Source: Pseudomonadota bacterium (GTDB lineage Bacteria; Myxococcota; Myxococcia; Myxococcales; Myxococcaceae). Taken from it: a stretch of 10,435 nt of DNA. Under the pieces are notes generated by a model. The model searched no databases. It was given only the letters and a program-made list of their open reading frames with translations, and was not told the origin of the DNA. The position numbers were made by a program, and so were the translations under genes. Each line of letters starts with the position of its first letter. Position 1 is the first letter of the stretch. The stretch is from NCBI GenBank assembly GCA_023424585.1, contig JAFADT010000856.1:1-10435 (forward strand), given 5' to 3'. Below, one piece after another: positions 1-6,491 of the stretch.

Positions 1-285
1 CTCTTCGACCACGCGCGGGCCGCGGAGGCCGCCTTCACCGCCGGGGACTACACCACCTGCGTCACCGCCTGCACCGACGCCGTCCGTCGCGCCATGGCGT
101 TCGCGGGCGAAGGCACCCTGGCCCAGCAGGCCTTCCTGCTCCACGTGGACGGCTCGGACCTGCTGCGCCTCCAGGGCCTGTCCACCCTGCCGCAGCTGCG
201 CGTGGATGACGCGGCCTTCGCGCTCTACGTCCTCATGCAGGTCTTCGTGCGACTCAACGCCGTGGGGCTCCCGACCGCCGGGTGA
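1..285 (+). CDS. Unrecognised protein, C-terminal fragment (5' end outside window)
   Basis: The reading frame is open from the first base of the window to a TGA at 283-285, giving the last 94 residues of a protein. The 5' end lies outside the window, and the internal ATG at 94 is unlikely to be the true start because the same strongly G/C-ending codon usage continues upstream of it. The fragment is Ala/Leu-rich and looks mainly helical. Its first 30 residues (FDHARAAEAAFTAGDYTTC and onward) resemble a TPR- or HEPN-like helical hairpin, with two cysteines four residues apart. The C-terminal half is hydrophobic but has no clear membrane segment. I do not recognise the family and assign no function. 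It converges on the DUF4388 gene, with 45 bp between stop codons. Confidence 0.75.
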   Translation, partial: LFDHARAAEAAFTAGDYTTCVTACTDAVRRAMAFAGEGTLAQQAFLLHVDGSDLLRLQGLSTLPQLRVDDAAFALYVLMQVFVRLNAVGLPTAG

Positions 286-332
286 GGCGCGCGGGGCACG
301 GCTCGCGGGCCGCCCCCCCGAGGCCCCGCCTC
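284..332. terminator. Candidate GC-rich hairpin between convergent genes
   Basis: GAGGC (284-288) can pair with GCCTC (328-332), and GGGGC (293-297) with GCCCC (323-327). A GCGC bulge lies on the left arm, and the loop is itself able to pair (CTCG with CGAG). The structure spans both stop codons of two convergent genes, where a bidirectional terminator would be expected. No U-tract follows on either strand, so it is not a canonical intrinsic terminator, and in DNA this GC-rich a stem of this size may be fortuitous. Confidence 0.3.
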
Positions 333-1416
333 AGCGCGGGAGCGTGAGCTGCAACAGCCCCATGCGGTGCAGCTTCGCCAGCGTCTTGAGCGTCTCCAGC
401 TCGCGCGCGGGGCTGGCCAGCACCAGCGTGGACACGTCCCACGTCCCGCTGATGAGCCCGGCGATCTGCCGCTCCTCCGGCTTGAGCATCACCATGGTCT
501 GCGGGGCCTGGATCAGCTGCGGCACCACCAGCGGCGGCAGGTCCGCGTAGAGCGAGGCCACGTGCTCGCGCTGCACCAGGCGCGCGAACTCGCGCACGCG
601 CCGGTCCGCGGGGTCGCTGGCCAGCAGCGACGCGCACACGATGCCGGCCGCGTCGTACTGGCCCTCGCGCATCAGCACCGCGCCCTTCTCCAGCATCTCC
701 GCCACCGGATCCGCTTCCACCTGCGGCGCGCCATCCACCTCCACCAGCTTCGCGCGCAGGAGCTCGTGCACCCGGCGCGTCACCGAGGAGCGCGACACGC
801 CCATGGACAGCCGCAGCCGCCCCAGGTTCTGGGGCGTCGTCGTCAGCGCGAGGATGATCCGGTGCATCAGCGGCTGGCTGGGGCTGGGCGGCGCGAGCGC
901 CTTCACGCTCAGCGCGTCGATGGGCAGCGCCTTGTCCACGTCCCCCTGCTCGTCCACCCAGCGCAGGGACTCGAAGAGCAGCTCGCGGATGCTCATGTCG
1001 GACGGCACCCAGTCCTCACCGGTGCGGTCCGCGTCCTCCGTCCAGTGGAAGGTGCCCTGCCCCGCGATGGTCAGGTCCGTCATCGCCGCGAACAGCTCCT
1101 CGCGGCCCAGGTCCCGCACCCACCTCGCCTGCACCCCGTGCGCGTCGAAGGCCGCGTCCACGTCCGGCGTGCGCGCCAGCTCGTCGAACGCCGCCAGCAC
1201 GCGCGTGCCCGTCGCCAGCTTCGGCAGCGACAGCAGGCGGGCCACCCGGCCGCGAAGCCCTTCGCTCGCGGTGGCGCCCACCTGGCCGGACAGGAGGAAC
1301 AACTTGCGCTCGCCCGCCTCCCACGACAGCTGCAGCGTCCCCGTCTTGCGGGAGCTGTCGAGCCATTGAAGGAACTCGGGGAGCGGGTAGCTGAAGAGGT
1401 CGCCGTGGATGGCCAT
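331..1416 (-). CDS. DUF4388 (PATAN-type) protein with winged-helix-like segment
   Basis: This is a 361-residue cytoplasmic protein with no signal peptide or membrane segment. Residues 1-155 match the DUF4388 pattern known from myxobacteria and cyanobacterial-type regulators: an opening GDLFSYPLPEFLQWLDSS, then KTGTLQL, then KLFLLSGQVGATAS. Residues 185-228 (LTTTPQNLGRLRLSMGVSRS and the following helix ending in LVEVDG) look like a winged-helix or MarR-like helix-turn-helix. Residues 235-270 (AVLMREGQYDAAGIV) resemble a single TPR-like hairpin. The C-terminus (310-361) looks like a second short helical response module. DUF4388 proteins are generally treated as signalling or regulatory adaptors, and DNA binding here is inference. 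The ATG at 1414-1416 lies 2 bp from a possible start of the divergent gene. No good ribosome binding site precedes it, but a TATCCT hexamer lies 14 bp upstream. The family call is firm; the role is unknown. Confidence 0.88.
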   Translation of the reverse strand: MAIHGDLFSYPLPEFLQWLDSSRKTGTLQLSWEAGERKLFLLSGQVGATASEGLRGRVARLLSLPKLATGTRVLAAFDELARTPDVDAAFDAHGVQARWVRDLGREELFAAMTDLTIAGQGTFHWTEDADRTGEDWVPSDMSIRELLFESLRWVDEQGDVDKALPIDALSVKALAPPSPSQPLMHRIILALTTTPQNLGRLRLSMGVSRSSVTRRVHELLRAKLVEVDGAPQVEADPVAEMLEKGAVLMREGQYDAAGIVCASLLASDPADRRVREFARLVQREHVASLYADLPPLVVPQLIQAPQTMVMLKPEERQIAGLISGTWDVSTLVLASPARELETLKTLAKLHRMGLLQLTLPR

Positions 1417-1430
1417 GCGTGTCGGTTTCG

Positions 1431-1440
1431 AGGATACAGT
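1431..1440. promoter_or_regulatory. Overlapping divergent -10-like hexamers
   Basis: The ten bases AGGATACAGT carry a -10-like TACAGT reading right (1435-1440) and a -10-like TATCCT reading left (1436-1431), sharing two bases. The rightward element lies 8 bp before a GTG (1449) that fits the start of the metalloenzyme. The leftward element lies 14 bp before the ATG (1416) of the DUF4388 gene. No good -35 box is visible at 16-18 bp spacing for either element. Both are close to the TAnnnT -10 form, and the divergent genes leave no other non-coding room for promoters. This call rests on pattern and position only. Confidence 0.4.
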
Positions 1441-1448
1441 CCCGGGCC

Positions 1449-2384
1449 GTGCGCGTCGCGATCCTGTTCATCGACGGGGTGGGCATCGGGCGGAAGGACC
1501 CGGCCGTGAACCCGCTCGCGGACCGCGACCACCTCCTGGCCTGGTTCCAGGACACCCCCGCCCCCGTCCTACCCCATGGCGGCACGGGCCTCGCGGTGGA
1601 CCCCACCTTCGGCGTGCCCGGCCGGCCCCAGTCCGCCTCCAACCAGACGGCCATCCTCACCGGAGACCCCGCCCCCGTCCTCGTGGGCGGCCACGTGCTG
1701 GGCTACCCCAACACCGCCCTGCGAGCGCTGCTCGCGGAGCGCTCCATCGTGCGGCGCCTGAAGGAGTCGGGCCGCACCGCCACCTTCGCCAACGCGTACC
1801 CCGCGCCGTACCTGGACGCGCTCGGCGTCCCCCGCCGCCCCTCCACGTCCCCGCCGGAGTTCACCCTGTCCGAGCGCGTCGCGCGCAAGGTGCGCCCCTC
1901 CGCCGCGAAGCTCGCCTTCGCCGCGGGAGGCGAGCCGCTGCGCACGCTGGACGACGCTCGCGCGGACGACGGCCTCACCCACGACATCACCGGCGCCGCC
2001 GCGCGCGCGCACGGCCTGGACGTGCCCCACCGCACGCCCGAGGAGGCCGCGGCCCTCTTCTGGCGCATCGCCGGCCAGGCGGACTTCACCTTCTTCGAGC
2101 ACTACCTCGCGGACGAGGCCGGCCACGCGCGGGACTTCGAGGCCGCCCGCCTGGCGCTCGACACCTTCGACGCCTTCCTGCGCGCGGTGGTGGCCCGCCA
2201 GCCCGGCGACGCGCGCGTGCTGGTGTGCAGCGACCACGGCAACGTGGAGGACCTGTCGGTTCGAGGACACACCGTCCACGCCGTCCCCATGCTCTACTTC
2301 GGCCCCGCCGCTCCGGAGCTAGCGTCGTTCTCCACCGTCGCGGACGTGGGCCGCGCGGTGATCCGCTGGCTCGGGGCCAACTAG
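1449..2384 (+). CDS. Alkaline-phosphatase-superfamily metalloenzyme (phosphoglyceromutase/phosphopentomutase-like)
   Basis: From the GTG at 1449 this is a 311-residue protein of the alkaline phosphatase/phosphoglyceromutase fold. With numbering from the upstream GTG at 1419, the metal-site motifs run in family order: Asp19 in AILFIDGVGIG, a Ser/Thr-rich QSASNQTAILTG segment (71-82) where the phosphorylated residue sits, Asp232 and His236 in ADEAGH, Asp272-His273 in SDHGN, and His284 in GHTVHAVPML. It would bind two divalent metals. It is much shorter than independent phosphoglycerate mutase (about 510 residues), so a different phospho-substrate is likely and is not identifiable here. The 1449 start is preferred because conserved sequence begins right there and TACAGT lies 8 bp upstream; 1419 (GTG, ten more residues) is possible. 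It is cytoplasmic, and the next gene follows after 11 bp. Confidence 0.85.
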   Translation: MRVAILFIDGVGIGRKDPAVNPLADRDHLLAWFQDTPAPVLPHGGTGLAVDPTFGVPGRPQSASNQTAILTGDPAPVLVGGHVLGYPNTALRALLAERSIVRRLKESGRTATFANAYPAPYLDALGVPRRPSTSPPEFTLSERVARKVRPSAAKLAFAAGGEPLRTLDDARADDGLTHDITGAAARAHGLDVPHRTPEEAAALFWRIAGQADFTFFEHYLADEAGHARDFEAARLALDTFDAFLRAVVARQPGDARVLVCSDHGNVEDLSVRGHTVHAVPMLYFGPAAPELASFSTVADVGRAVIRWLGAN

Positions 2385-2389
2385 AGGGA
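2384..2389 (+). promoter_or_regulatory. Ribosome binding site of lipoprotein gene
   Basis: GAGGGA lies six bases before the ATG at 2396, and its first G is the last base of the upstream TAG stop codon. This fixes the start of the lipoprotein gene and suggests co-transcription with the metalloenzyme gene. Confidence 0.6.
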
Positions 2390-2395
2390 CGTGGG

Positions 2396-3361
2396 ATGCG
2401 GGTGGGCGGTACCGGACGAAGGAGCCTGCTGCTGCTCGCCCTGGCGGCGCTCCTGTCCGCGTGCGCCGCCGCGCCCCGCAAGGCCGACGCCCCCTCGGAC
2501 ACGCTGGCGCTGCCCCTCGGCGAGTTCCGCTTCGAGCACTCCGCGAAGGACGCCCCCGCCGCGGCCATGGTCCGCCTCGCGGTGGAGCACGCCGGGCCCC
2601 GCCTGGCCCGCTGGGGCTCCTTCCAGGAGCCCGTCACCCTGGTCATCCACCCCAACCACGCCGCCCTGGAGCGCGCCGCCCACCGCTCGGGCTACGACTT
2701 CCTGCGCGCCTGGGCCCGCTACGAGCAGGTGGAGGTCCAGAGCCCCCGCACGTGGACCCGCGCCGGCGCCACCCAGAAGCAGGTGGACGAGCTGCTCCTG
2801 CACGAGCTCACCCACAGCCTCATGTGGCAGACCTCCGCCACCGCGTCGGACTGGACGAGGAAGGGCATCCCCCTGTGGTTCAGCGAGGGCATGGCCTCGT
2901 ACACCGCCGGCCAGGGCTACCGCGTCCCCAGCCTGGAGGACCTGTCCCGCTTCCTCCACGACTCCCCCCAGGCGGATCCGCTCGCCCGCGCCGAGGCCCT
3001 CTACGAGACGCAGAACGCCACCGTCTACGGCGCCGCCCACCACGCCTTCACCTTCCTCATGGAGCGCTACGGCGAGGCGCGCGTGCGCGGCATCCTCGCA
3101 GCCATGCGCCGCGGCCAGGACTTCCCCGGCGGCTTCCTGGAGGCCATCGGCCTGCCCGTGGACGCCTTCCTCCGCGACTTCCGCCGCTACGTGTTCCTGC
3201 GCGGCTTCAAGGGGGGCCGGGTGACCCCACCTCCAGCCCCGCCCCGCCCGGAAAGGCGCGGGATTCCTGGGATTCCCCAGCTCACGCCGCCAACCACCCC
3301 ACATTCGCCCACTTCCACGCCTTTGGAGACAACTCCAGGGGCGCCAAGTCCGACAAGTTGA
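2396..3361 (+). CDS. HExxH (gluzincin, peptidase MA-like) lipoprotein
   Basis: The open frame codes for 321 residues. Residues 1-23 are a lipoprotein signal: basic MRVGGTGRRS, a Leu/Ala core, and lipobox LSAC with Cys23 as the lipidated residue. The mature domain has the zinc-peptidase motif HELTH (136-140; His136, Glu137, His140). It is followed by GIPLWFSEGMASY (157-169), whose Glu164 is the expected third zinc ligand; this arrangement is typical of peptidase MA-like gluzincins. The protein should be anchored to the inner or outer membrane facing the periplasm; its substrate is unknown. The last 46 residues, from V276, are a Pro/Thr/Ser-rich tail unlike the rest. They follow a run of six G at 3211-3216, and 19 of the 46 codons end in A or T, against none of the preceding 40. 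A one-base shorter G run would end the protein at 3224, so the tail may be an artefact, frameshift or stop loss. Confidence 0.87.
   Translation: MRVGGTGRRSLLLLALAALLSACAAAPRKADAPSDTLALPLGEFRFEHSAKDAPAAAMVRLAVEHAGPRLARWGSFQEPVTLVIHPNHAALERAAHRSGYDFLRAWARYEQVEVQSPRTWTRAGATQKQVDELLLHELTHSLMWQTSATASDWTRKGIPLWFSEGMASYTAGQGYRVPSLEDLSRFLHDSPQADPLARAEALYETQNATVYGAAHHAFTFLMERYGEARVRGILAAMRRGQDFPGGFLEAIGLPVDAFLRDFRRYVFLRGFKGGRVTPPPAPPRPERRGIPGIPQLTPPTTPHSPTSTPLETTPGAPSPTS
3324..3337. repeat. Short inverted repeat in lipoprotein tail / upstream of GH13 gene
   Basis: TGGAG-ACAA-CTCCA is a perfect 5-bp inverted repeat with a 4-base loop, about 60 bp before the GH13 start. It falls in the stretch that loses coding-type codon bias (3222-3361), so it may belong to a leader or operator rather than to the lipoprotein coding sequence. 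It is short enough to arise by chance. No TA dinucleotide, and so no TAnnnT -10 box, occurs between 3222 and 3398. Confidence 0.25.
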
Positions 3362-3385
3362 GCAAGCCCGCCATGCGTGGCCGCC

Positions 3386-3390
3386 GGAGG
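3386..3390 (+). promoter_or_regulatory. Ribosome binding site of GH13 gene
   Basis: A perfect GGAGG core lies eight bases before the GTG at 3399. It is the strongest ribosome binding site in the window and decides the GTG start of the GH13 gene. Confidence 0.8.
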
Positions 3391-3398
3391 ATTGCCCC

Positions 3399-6300
3399 GT
3401 GACTGATTCGAAAATCAACCGCCCGAGCCGCGCCTCGTCGTCCGCCACGGGAAGCAGCACCGTGGATGCCGCCACGCTGGCCGAGCGGCAGAGGGCCGCC
3501 GCCGCGAAGGCCGCAGCCACGAGGCGCAACCAGTCCGGCTTCGAGTCCACGCCGGCCTCCGGCCCCCGCGGCTCCGTGGCCGGCACCGGCGCGCTGGCCC
3601 GCTCCGCCAACGCGAGCGCGCTCCTGGGCGCCGCGCCCACGTCCGCGGTGAAGAACAGCGCGACGGTGGCGAACCCCACCCCGCGCACCATCACGTTCAC
3701 CTACGACGCGGGCCCGCACGCGGCGCTCACCCACCCGAAGCTCAAGGGCAGCTGGGACGCGGACGGCCGCTTCAGCGCGCAGTGGTCCTCCGGCGGCATC
3801 CCCATGAAGCCGCTGGGCAACGGCAGGTACGAGGCCACGGTGAAGGTGGCGGACGACGGCCTGCCGCACAACTGGGAGTGGGGCGTCACCGTGGACGGCC
3901 CGTCCGGCAAGGACCAGTGGGCGGTGATGGGCGAGGGCAACCTCAAGCTGGACCTGTCCAAGTCCACCGCGTCGTACGCGCCCACGACGTACCACTCCAT
4001 GGGCGCGCAGCGCTCCGGCCAGGACGTGAGCTTCAAGTTCTGGGCGCCGGACGCGCGGGCCGTGCAGGTGAAGGTGACGGACAAGCAGGGCCGCGAGCAG
4101 CGCATCCCCATGACGCGCGACGAGGGCGGCAACTGGACCGCGCAGGCCAAGGGCGCGTGGGACCAGTTGGAGGGCAAGGCCTACGTCTACGAGGTGGTGG
4201 ACTCCACGGGCGCCACCAGCGACCGGCCGGACCCCTACGCGCGCCGGATGATGGGCGAGCAGCGCGGCATCGACCGGCTGTACCTGGACCCCACCCGCGG
4301 CAAGGAGGTGGACCGCTACTTCACCGGCGCCACCGGCCTGATGCGCTTCGACATCGACGACGCGGAGGACGCGGACAGCGCGTACCTGGTCCTCAAGGAC
4401 GGCGACGGCAACCCGCTCGACAAGCAGCAGCTCCAGGAGCGCCTGGGCCAGTTCGACGACACGCTCATCGACAAGCTGCGCGGCGGGAAGTTCAACGACT
4501 TCTGGTCGCGCAACGTCACCGACGACGGCCGCATCAAGATGACGAACGAGGGCGGCGCGTGGACCACGCTCGTCAACGACCCGGAGAAGCTGGCCGGCCT
4601 GCGCTACGAGTTCCAGGTGTTCGACAAGGACGCGCAGGGCAAGCTGCACCTGCGCGACGACGTGAACGACGACGGCAAGCTCTCCGACACGGAGCGCCTG
4701 GCGTCGTCGGAGAACGACCCCTGGAGCGACCTCATCACCACGAGCAGCGGCGTGTCCTTCCGCGGCTCCATCCTCACCGACCCGACGAAGTTCGAGTTCA
4801 AGAACGACGACGTCCCGCGTGAGAAGGACCCGTCGAAGTGGGTGGTGTACCAGCTGCACGTGGGCAGCTTCCTGGGCGAGGCGGGCAACTCCAACCGCTC
4901 CACCATGGAGGACCTGATCAAGAAGCTGGATTACTTCAAGGAGCTGGGCGTCACCACGCTGGAGCTGCTGCCCACCAACGAGGTGGAGGGCCCGCGCAAC
5001 TGGGGCTACCTGGGCGTCAACAGCCTGGCCACGGAGAGCTCCTTCGGCTTCGAGGACGACGACGGCCAGTGGGTGGAGGGCGACGAGGCCCTCAAGCGCT
5101 TCATCGACGCGGCCCACGGCAAGGGCCTCAACGTGGTGTCGGACGTCGTCTACAACCACGTCTTCGGCGACTACAACGGCCTGTGGAACGTGGGCGGCCC
5201 CAGCAACCCCTACTTCAACTGGTCCAAGGAGCCCGGCCAGTTCGAGCAGCGCGACACGCCGTGGGGCTCCGTGCCCGCCTACGACACGCCGCAGGTGAAG
5301 CAGCTCTTCGTGGACCACGCCGTGCAGCAGGTGGCGGAGCTGAAGTTCGACGGCCTGCGCTTCGACTTCACGGAGCCCATCAAGGGCGTGGGCGGCAAGG
5401 CGGGCTGGGACATGCTCCGGGAGATCAACCGCCAGGTGCACTTCATCAACCCGGACGCGTGGACCGTGGCGGAGCAGTTCGACTACGACCCCAACATCTC
5501 GCGCCCCGCGCAGGCGGACGGCACGGGCGGCGGCTTCGACGCCCAGTGGTACACGGAGTTCCAGCACCGGCTGGTGAACGACAACAACAAGCCGGGCCTG
5601 GTGCAGGCCGCCTCGCGCGGGATGAAGACGGACGTGGACGCCTTCATGGACATGATGACGTCACCGCGCGGCCTGGACGACTGGAAGCACGCGCTGTCCA
5701 TCATCTCCAACCACGACGAGGTGGGGAACGCGCAGCGCACCATGAACACCGCGGAGGGCGCCGACGCCACCGACTTCCCGGACCAGTGGTCGCGCGCCGC
5801 CGCCCGCTTCACCGCCGGCATCGGCATGGCGGGCCCGGGCATCCCCATGTTCTTCCAGGGTGACGAGTTCGGCGCCCAGAACGACTTCCGCTGGGGCAAC
5901 CCGTCCACCTGGGACAGCGACTGGAGCTGGCAGGACGTCGGCAAGGGCGTGGACTTCAACAAGGTGACGTTCAACGACACCACCAAGGCCGACTACGAGC
6001 GCCTCTTCAGCCTGTCCCCGGACGCGCGCACCCGGGACAGCGCGTACAAGGCCTTCTCCGCGGACGACAAGAAGCTGTTCGCGGAGGTGGCCGCCCTGCC
6101 CGCCGCCGAGCGAAAGGACGCGATGCTGGACATCACCCGCCGGCAGTCCTTCACGTTCTACAAGGACGCCATCGGCCTGCGGAACAGCAGCGACGCGTTC
6201 AGCGCGGCGGCGGAGGTCAAGCGCGTCTACACCCACAACGACGACAGCGTGATGGCCTTCACGCGCAAGTCGGGCAACGACGAGTTCCTCGTGGTGGGCA

Positions 6301-6491
6301 GCCTCAACAAGCAGAACCTGGAGGGCTACTCGCTGCCGCTGCCCCCGGGCCAGTGGAAGGAGGTGCTGAACAGCGACGCCGCGGTGTACGGCGGCTCCAA
6401 CTTCGGCAACTACGGCGCCACGCTGAACGGCGGGAACACCCCGGTGAACATCCCCGCCGCCGGCTACGTGGTGCTGAAGAAGGTCGGCTAG
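3399..6491 (+). CDS. Multidomain GH13 alpha-glucan enzyme (branching enzyme / trehalohydrolase-like)
   Basis: This is a 1030-residue member of the alpha-amylase family. Residues 1-95 are a low-complexity Ala/Ser-rich stretch with no Sec signal. Residues 97-195 form a first beta-sandwich of starch-binding type. Residues 203-300 are a CBM48 domain (FKFWAPDARAVQVKV, DRPDPYARR). Residues 300-450 are an acidic insert with EF-hand-like loops. The barrel starts near 480 (WVVYQLHVGSF). Its conserved regions are DVVYNH (582-587), GLRFDFTEP (652-660, nucleophile Asp656, Arg654), TVAEQF (689-694, acid/base Glu692) and SNHDEVGN (770-777, His772, Asp773), so the catalytic set is intact. A C-terminal beta-domain follows from about 935. 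The CBM48 entry and NHDEVGN recall malto-oligosyltrehalose trehalohydrolase and branching enzymes, but the length and insert fit neither, so the reaction (hydrolysis, branching or transfer on glycogen/starch) is open. No treY or glg neighbour is present in the window. Confidence 0.92.
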   Translation: MTDSKINRPSRASSSATGSSTVDAATLAERQRAAAAKAAATRRNQSGFESTPASGPRGSVAGTGALARSANASALLGAAPTSAVKNSATVANPTPRTITFTYDAGPHAALTHPKLKGSWDADGRFSAQWSSGGIPMKPLGNGRYEATVKVADDGLPHNWEWGVTVDGPSGKDQWAVMGEGNLKLDLSKSTASYAPTTYHSMGAQRSGQDVSFKFWAPDARAVQVKVTDKQGREQRIPMTRDEGGNWTAQAKGAWDQLEGKAYVYEVVDSTGATSDRPDPYARRMMGEQRGIDRLYLDPTRGKEVDRYFTGATGLMRFDIDDAEDADSAYLVLKDGDGNPLDKQQLQERLGQFDDTLIDKLRGGKFNDFWSRNVTDDGRIKMTNEGGAWTTLVNDPEKLAGLRYEFQVFDKDAQGKLHLRDDVNDDGKLSDTERLASSENDPWSDLITTSSGVSFRGSILTDPTKFEFKNDDVPREKDPSKWVVYQLHVGSFLGEAGNSNRSTMEDLIKKLDYFKELGVTTLELLPTNEVEGPRNWGYLGVNSLATESSFGFEDDDGQWVEGDEALKRFIDAAHGKGLNVVSDVVYNHVFGDYNGLWNVGGPSNPYFNWSKEPGQFEQRDTPWGSVPAYDTPQVKQLFVDHAVQQVAELKFDGLRFDFTEPIKGVGGKAGWDMLREINRQVHFINPDAWTVAEQFDYDPNISRPAQADGTGGGFDAQWYTEFQHRLVNDNNKPGLVQAASRGMKTDVDAFMDMMTSPRGLDDWKHALSIISNHDEVGNAQRTMNTAEGADATDFPDQWSRAAARFTAGIGMAGPGIPMFFQGDEFGAQNDFRWGNPSTWDSDWSWQDVGKGVDFNKVTFNDTTKADYERLFSLSPDARTRDSAYKAFSADDKKLFAEVAALPAAERKDAMLDITRRQSFTFYKDAIGLRNSSDAFSAAAEVKRVYTHNDDSVMAFTRKSGNDEFLVVGSLNKQNLEGYSLPLPPGQWKEVLNSDAAVYGGSNFGNYGATLNGGNTPVNIPAAGYVVLKKVG
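4623..4694 (+). other. Two abutting EF-hand-like calcium loops encoded in GH13 insert
   Basis: Codons 409-420 read D-K-D-A-Q-G-K-L-H-L-R-D and codons 421-432 read D-V-N-D-D-G-K-L-S-D-T-E. The second fits the 12-residue EF-hand/dockerin loop rule exactly (Asp1, Asn3, Asp5, Gly6, Leu8, Glu12). The first fits except for Gln at position 5 and Asp at 12. They are directly adjacent, without the helices of a paired EF-hand, so a calcium site in a beta-rich module is more likely than a true EF-hand domain. Calcium binding is inference. Confidence 0.5.

Noticed and set aside
94..285. A complete 63-residue gene starting at the ATG at 94
   Set aside because: The frame and its codon bias continue unbroken to position 1, so this is the end of a longer gene.
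1409..3361. A 650-codon open frame running through the metalloenzyme gene into the lipoprotein gene
   Set aside because: Its first half is an out-of-frame Arg/Pro/Gly-rich reading of the metalloenzyme gene, whose own frame has all the metal motifs. Only the part from 2396, with a signal peptide and ribosome binding site, is real.
3377..3396. Possible sigma-54 promoter (TGGC ... TTGC) before the GH13 gene
   Set aside because: There are 13 bases between the GG and GC elements instead of the required 10, and the motif overlaps the ribosome binding site.
4398..4431. A further calcium loop at DGDGNPLD in the GH13 protein (residues 334-341)
   Set aside because: It lacks the Gly at position 6 and an acidic residue at position 12 of an EF-hand loop, and there is no nonapeptide repeat to make it RTX-like.
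3282..5567. A 761-codon open frame antisense to the GH13 gene
   Set aside because: It is rich in Val/Arg/Ala/Leu with no recognisable motif, mirrors the G/C-ending codons of the GH13 gene, and has no ribosome binding site. Long antisense frames are expected in DNA of this GC content.
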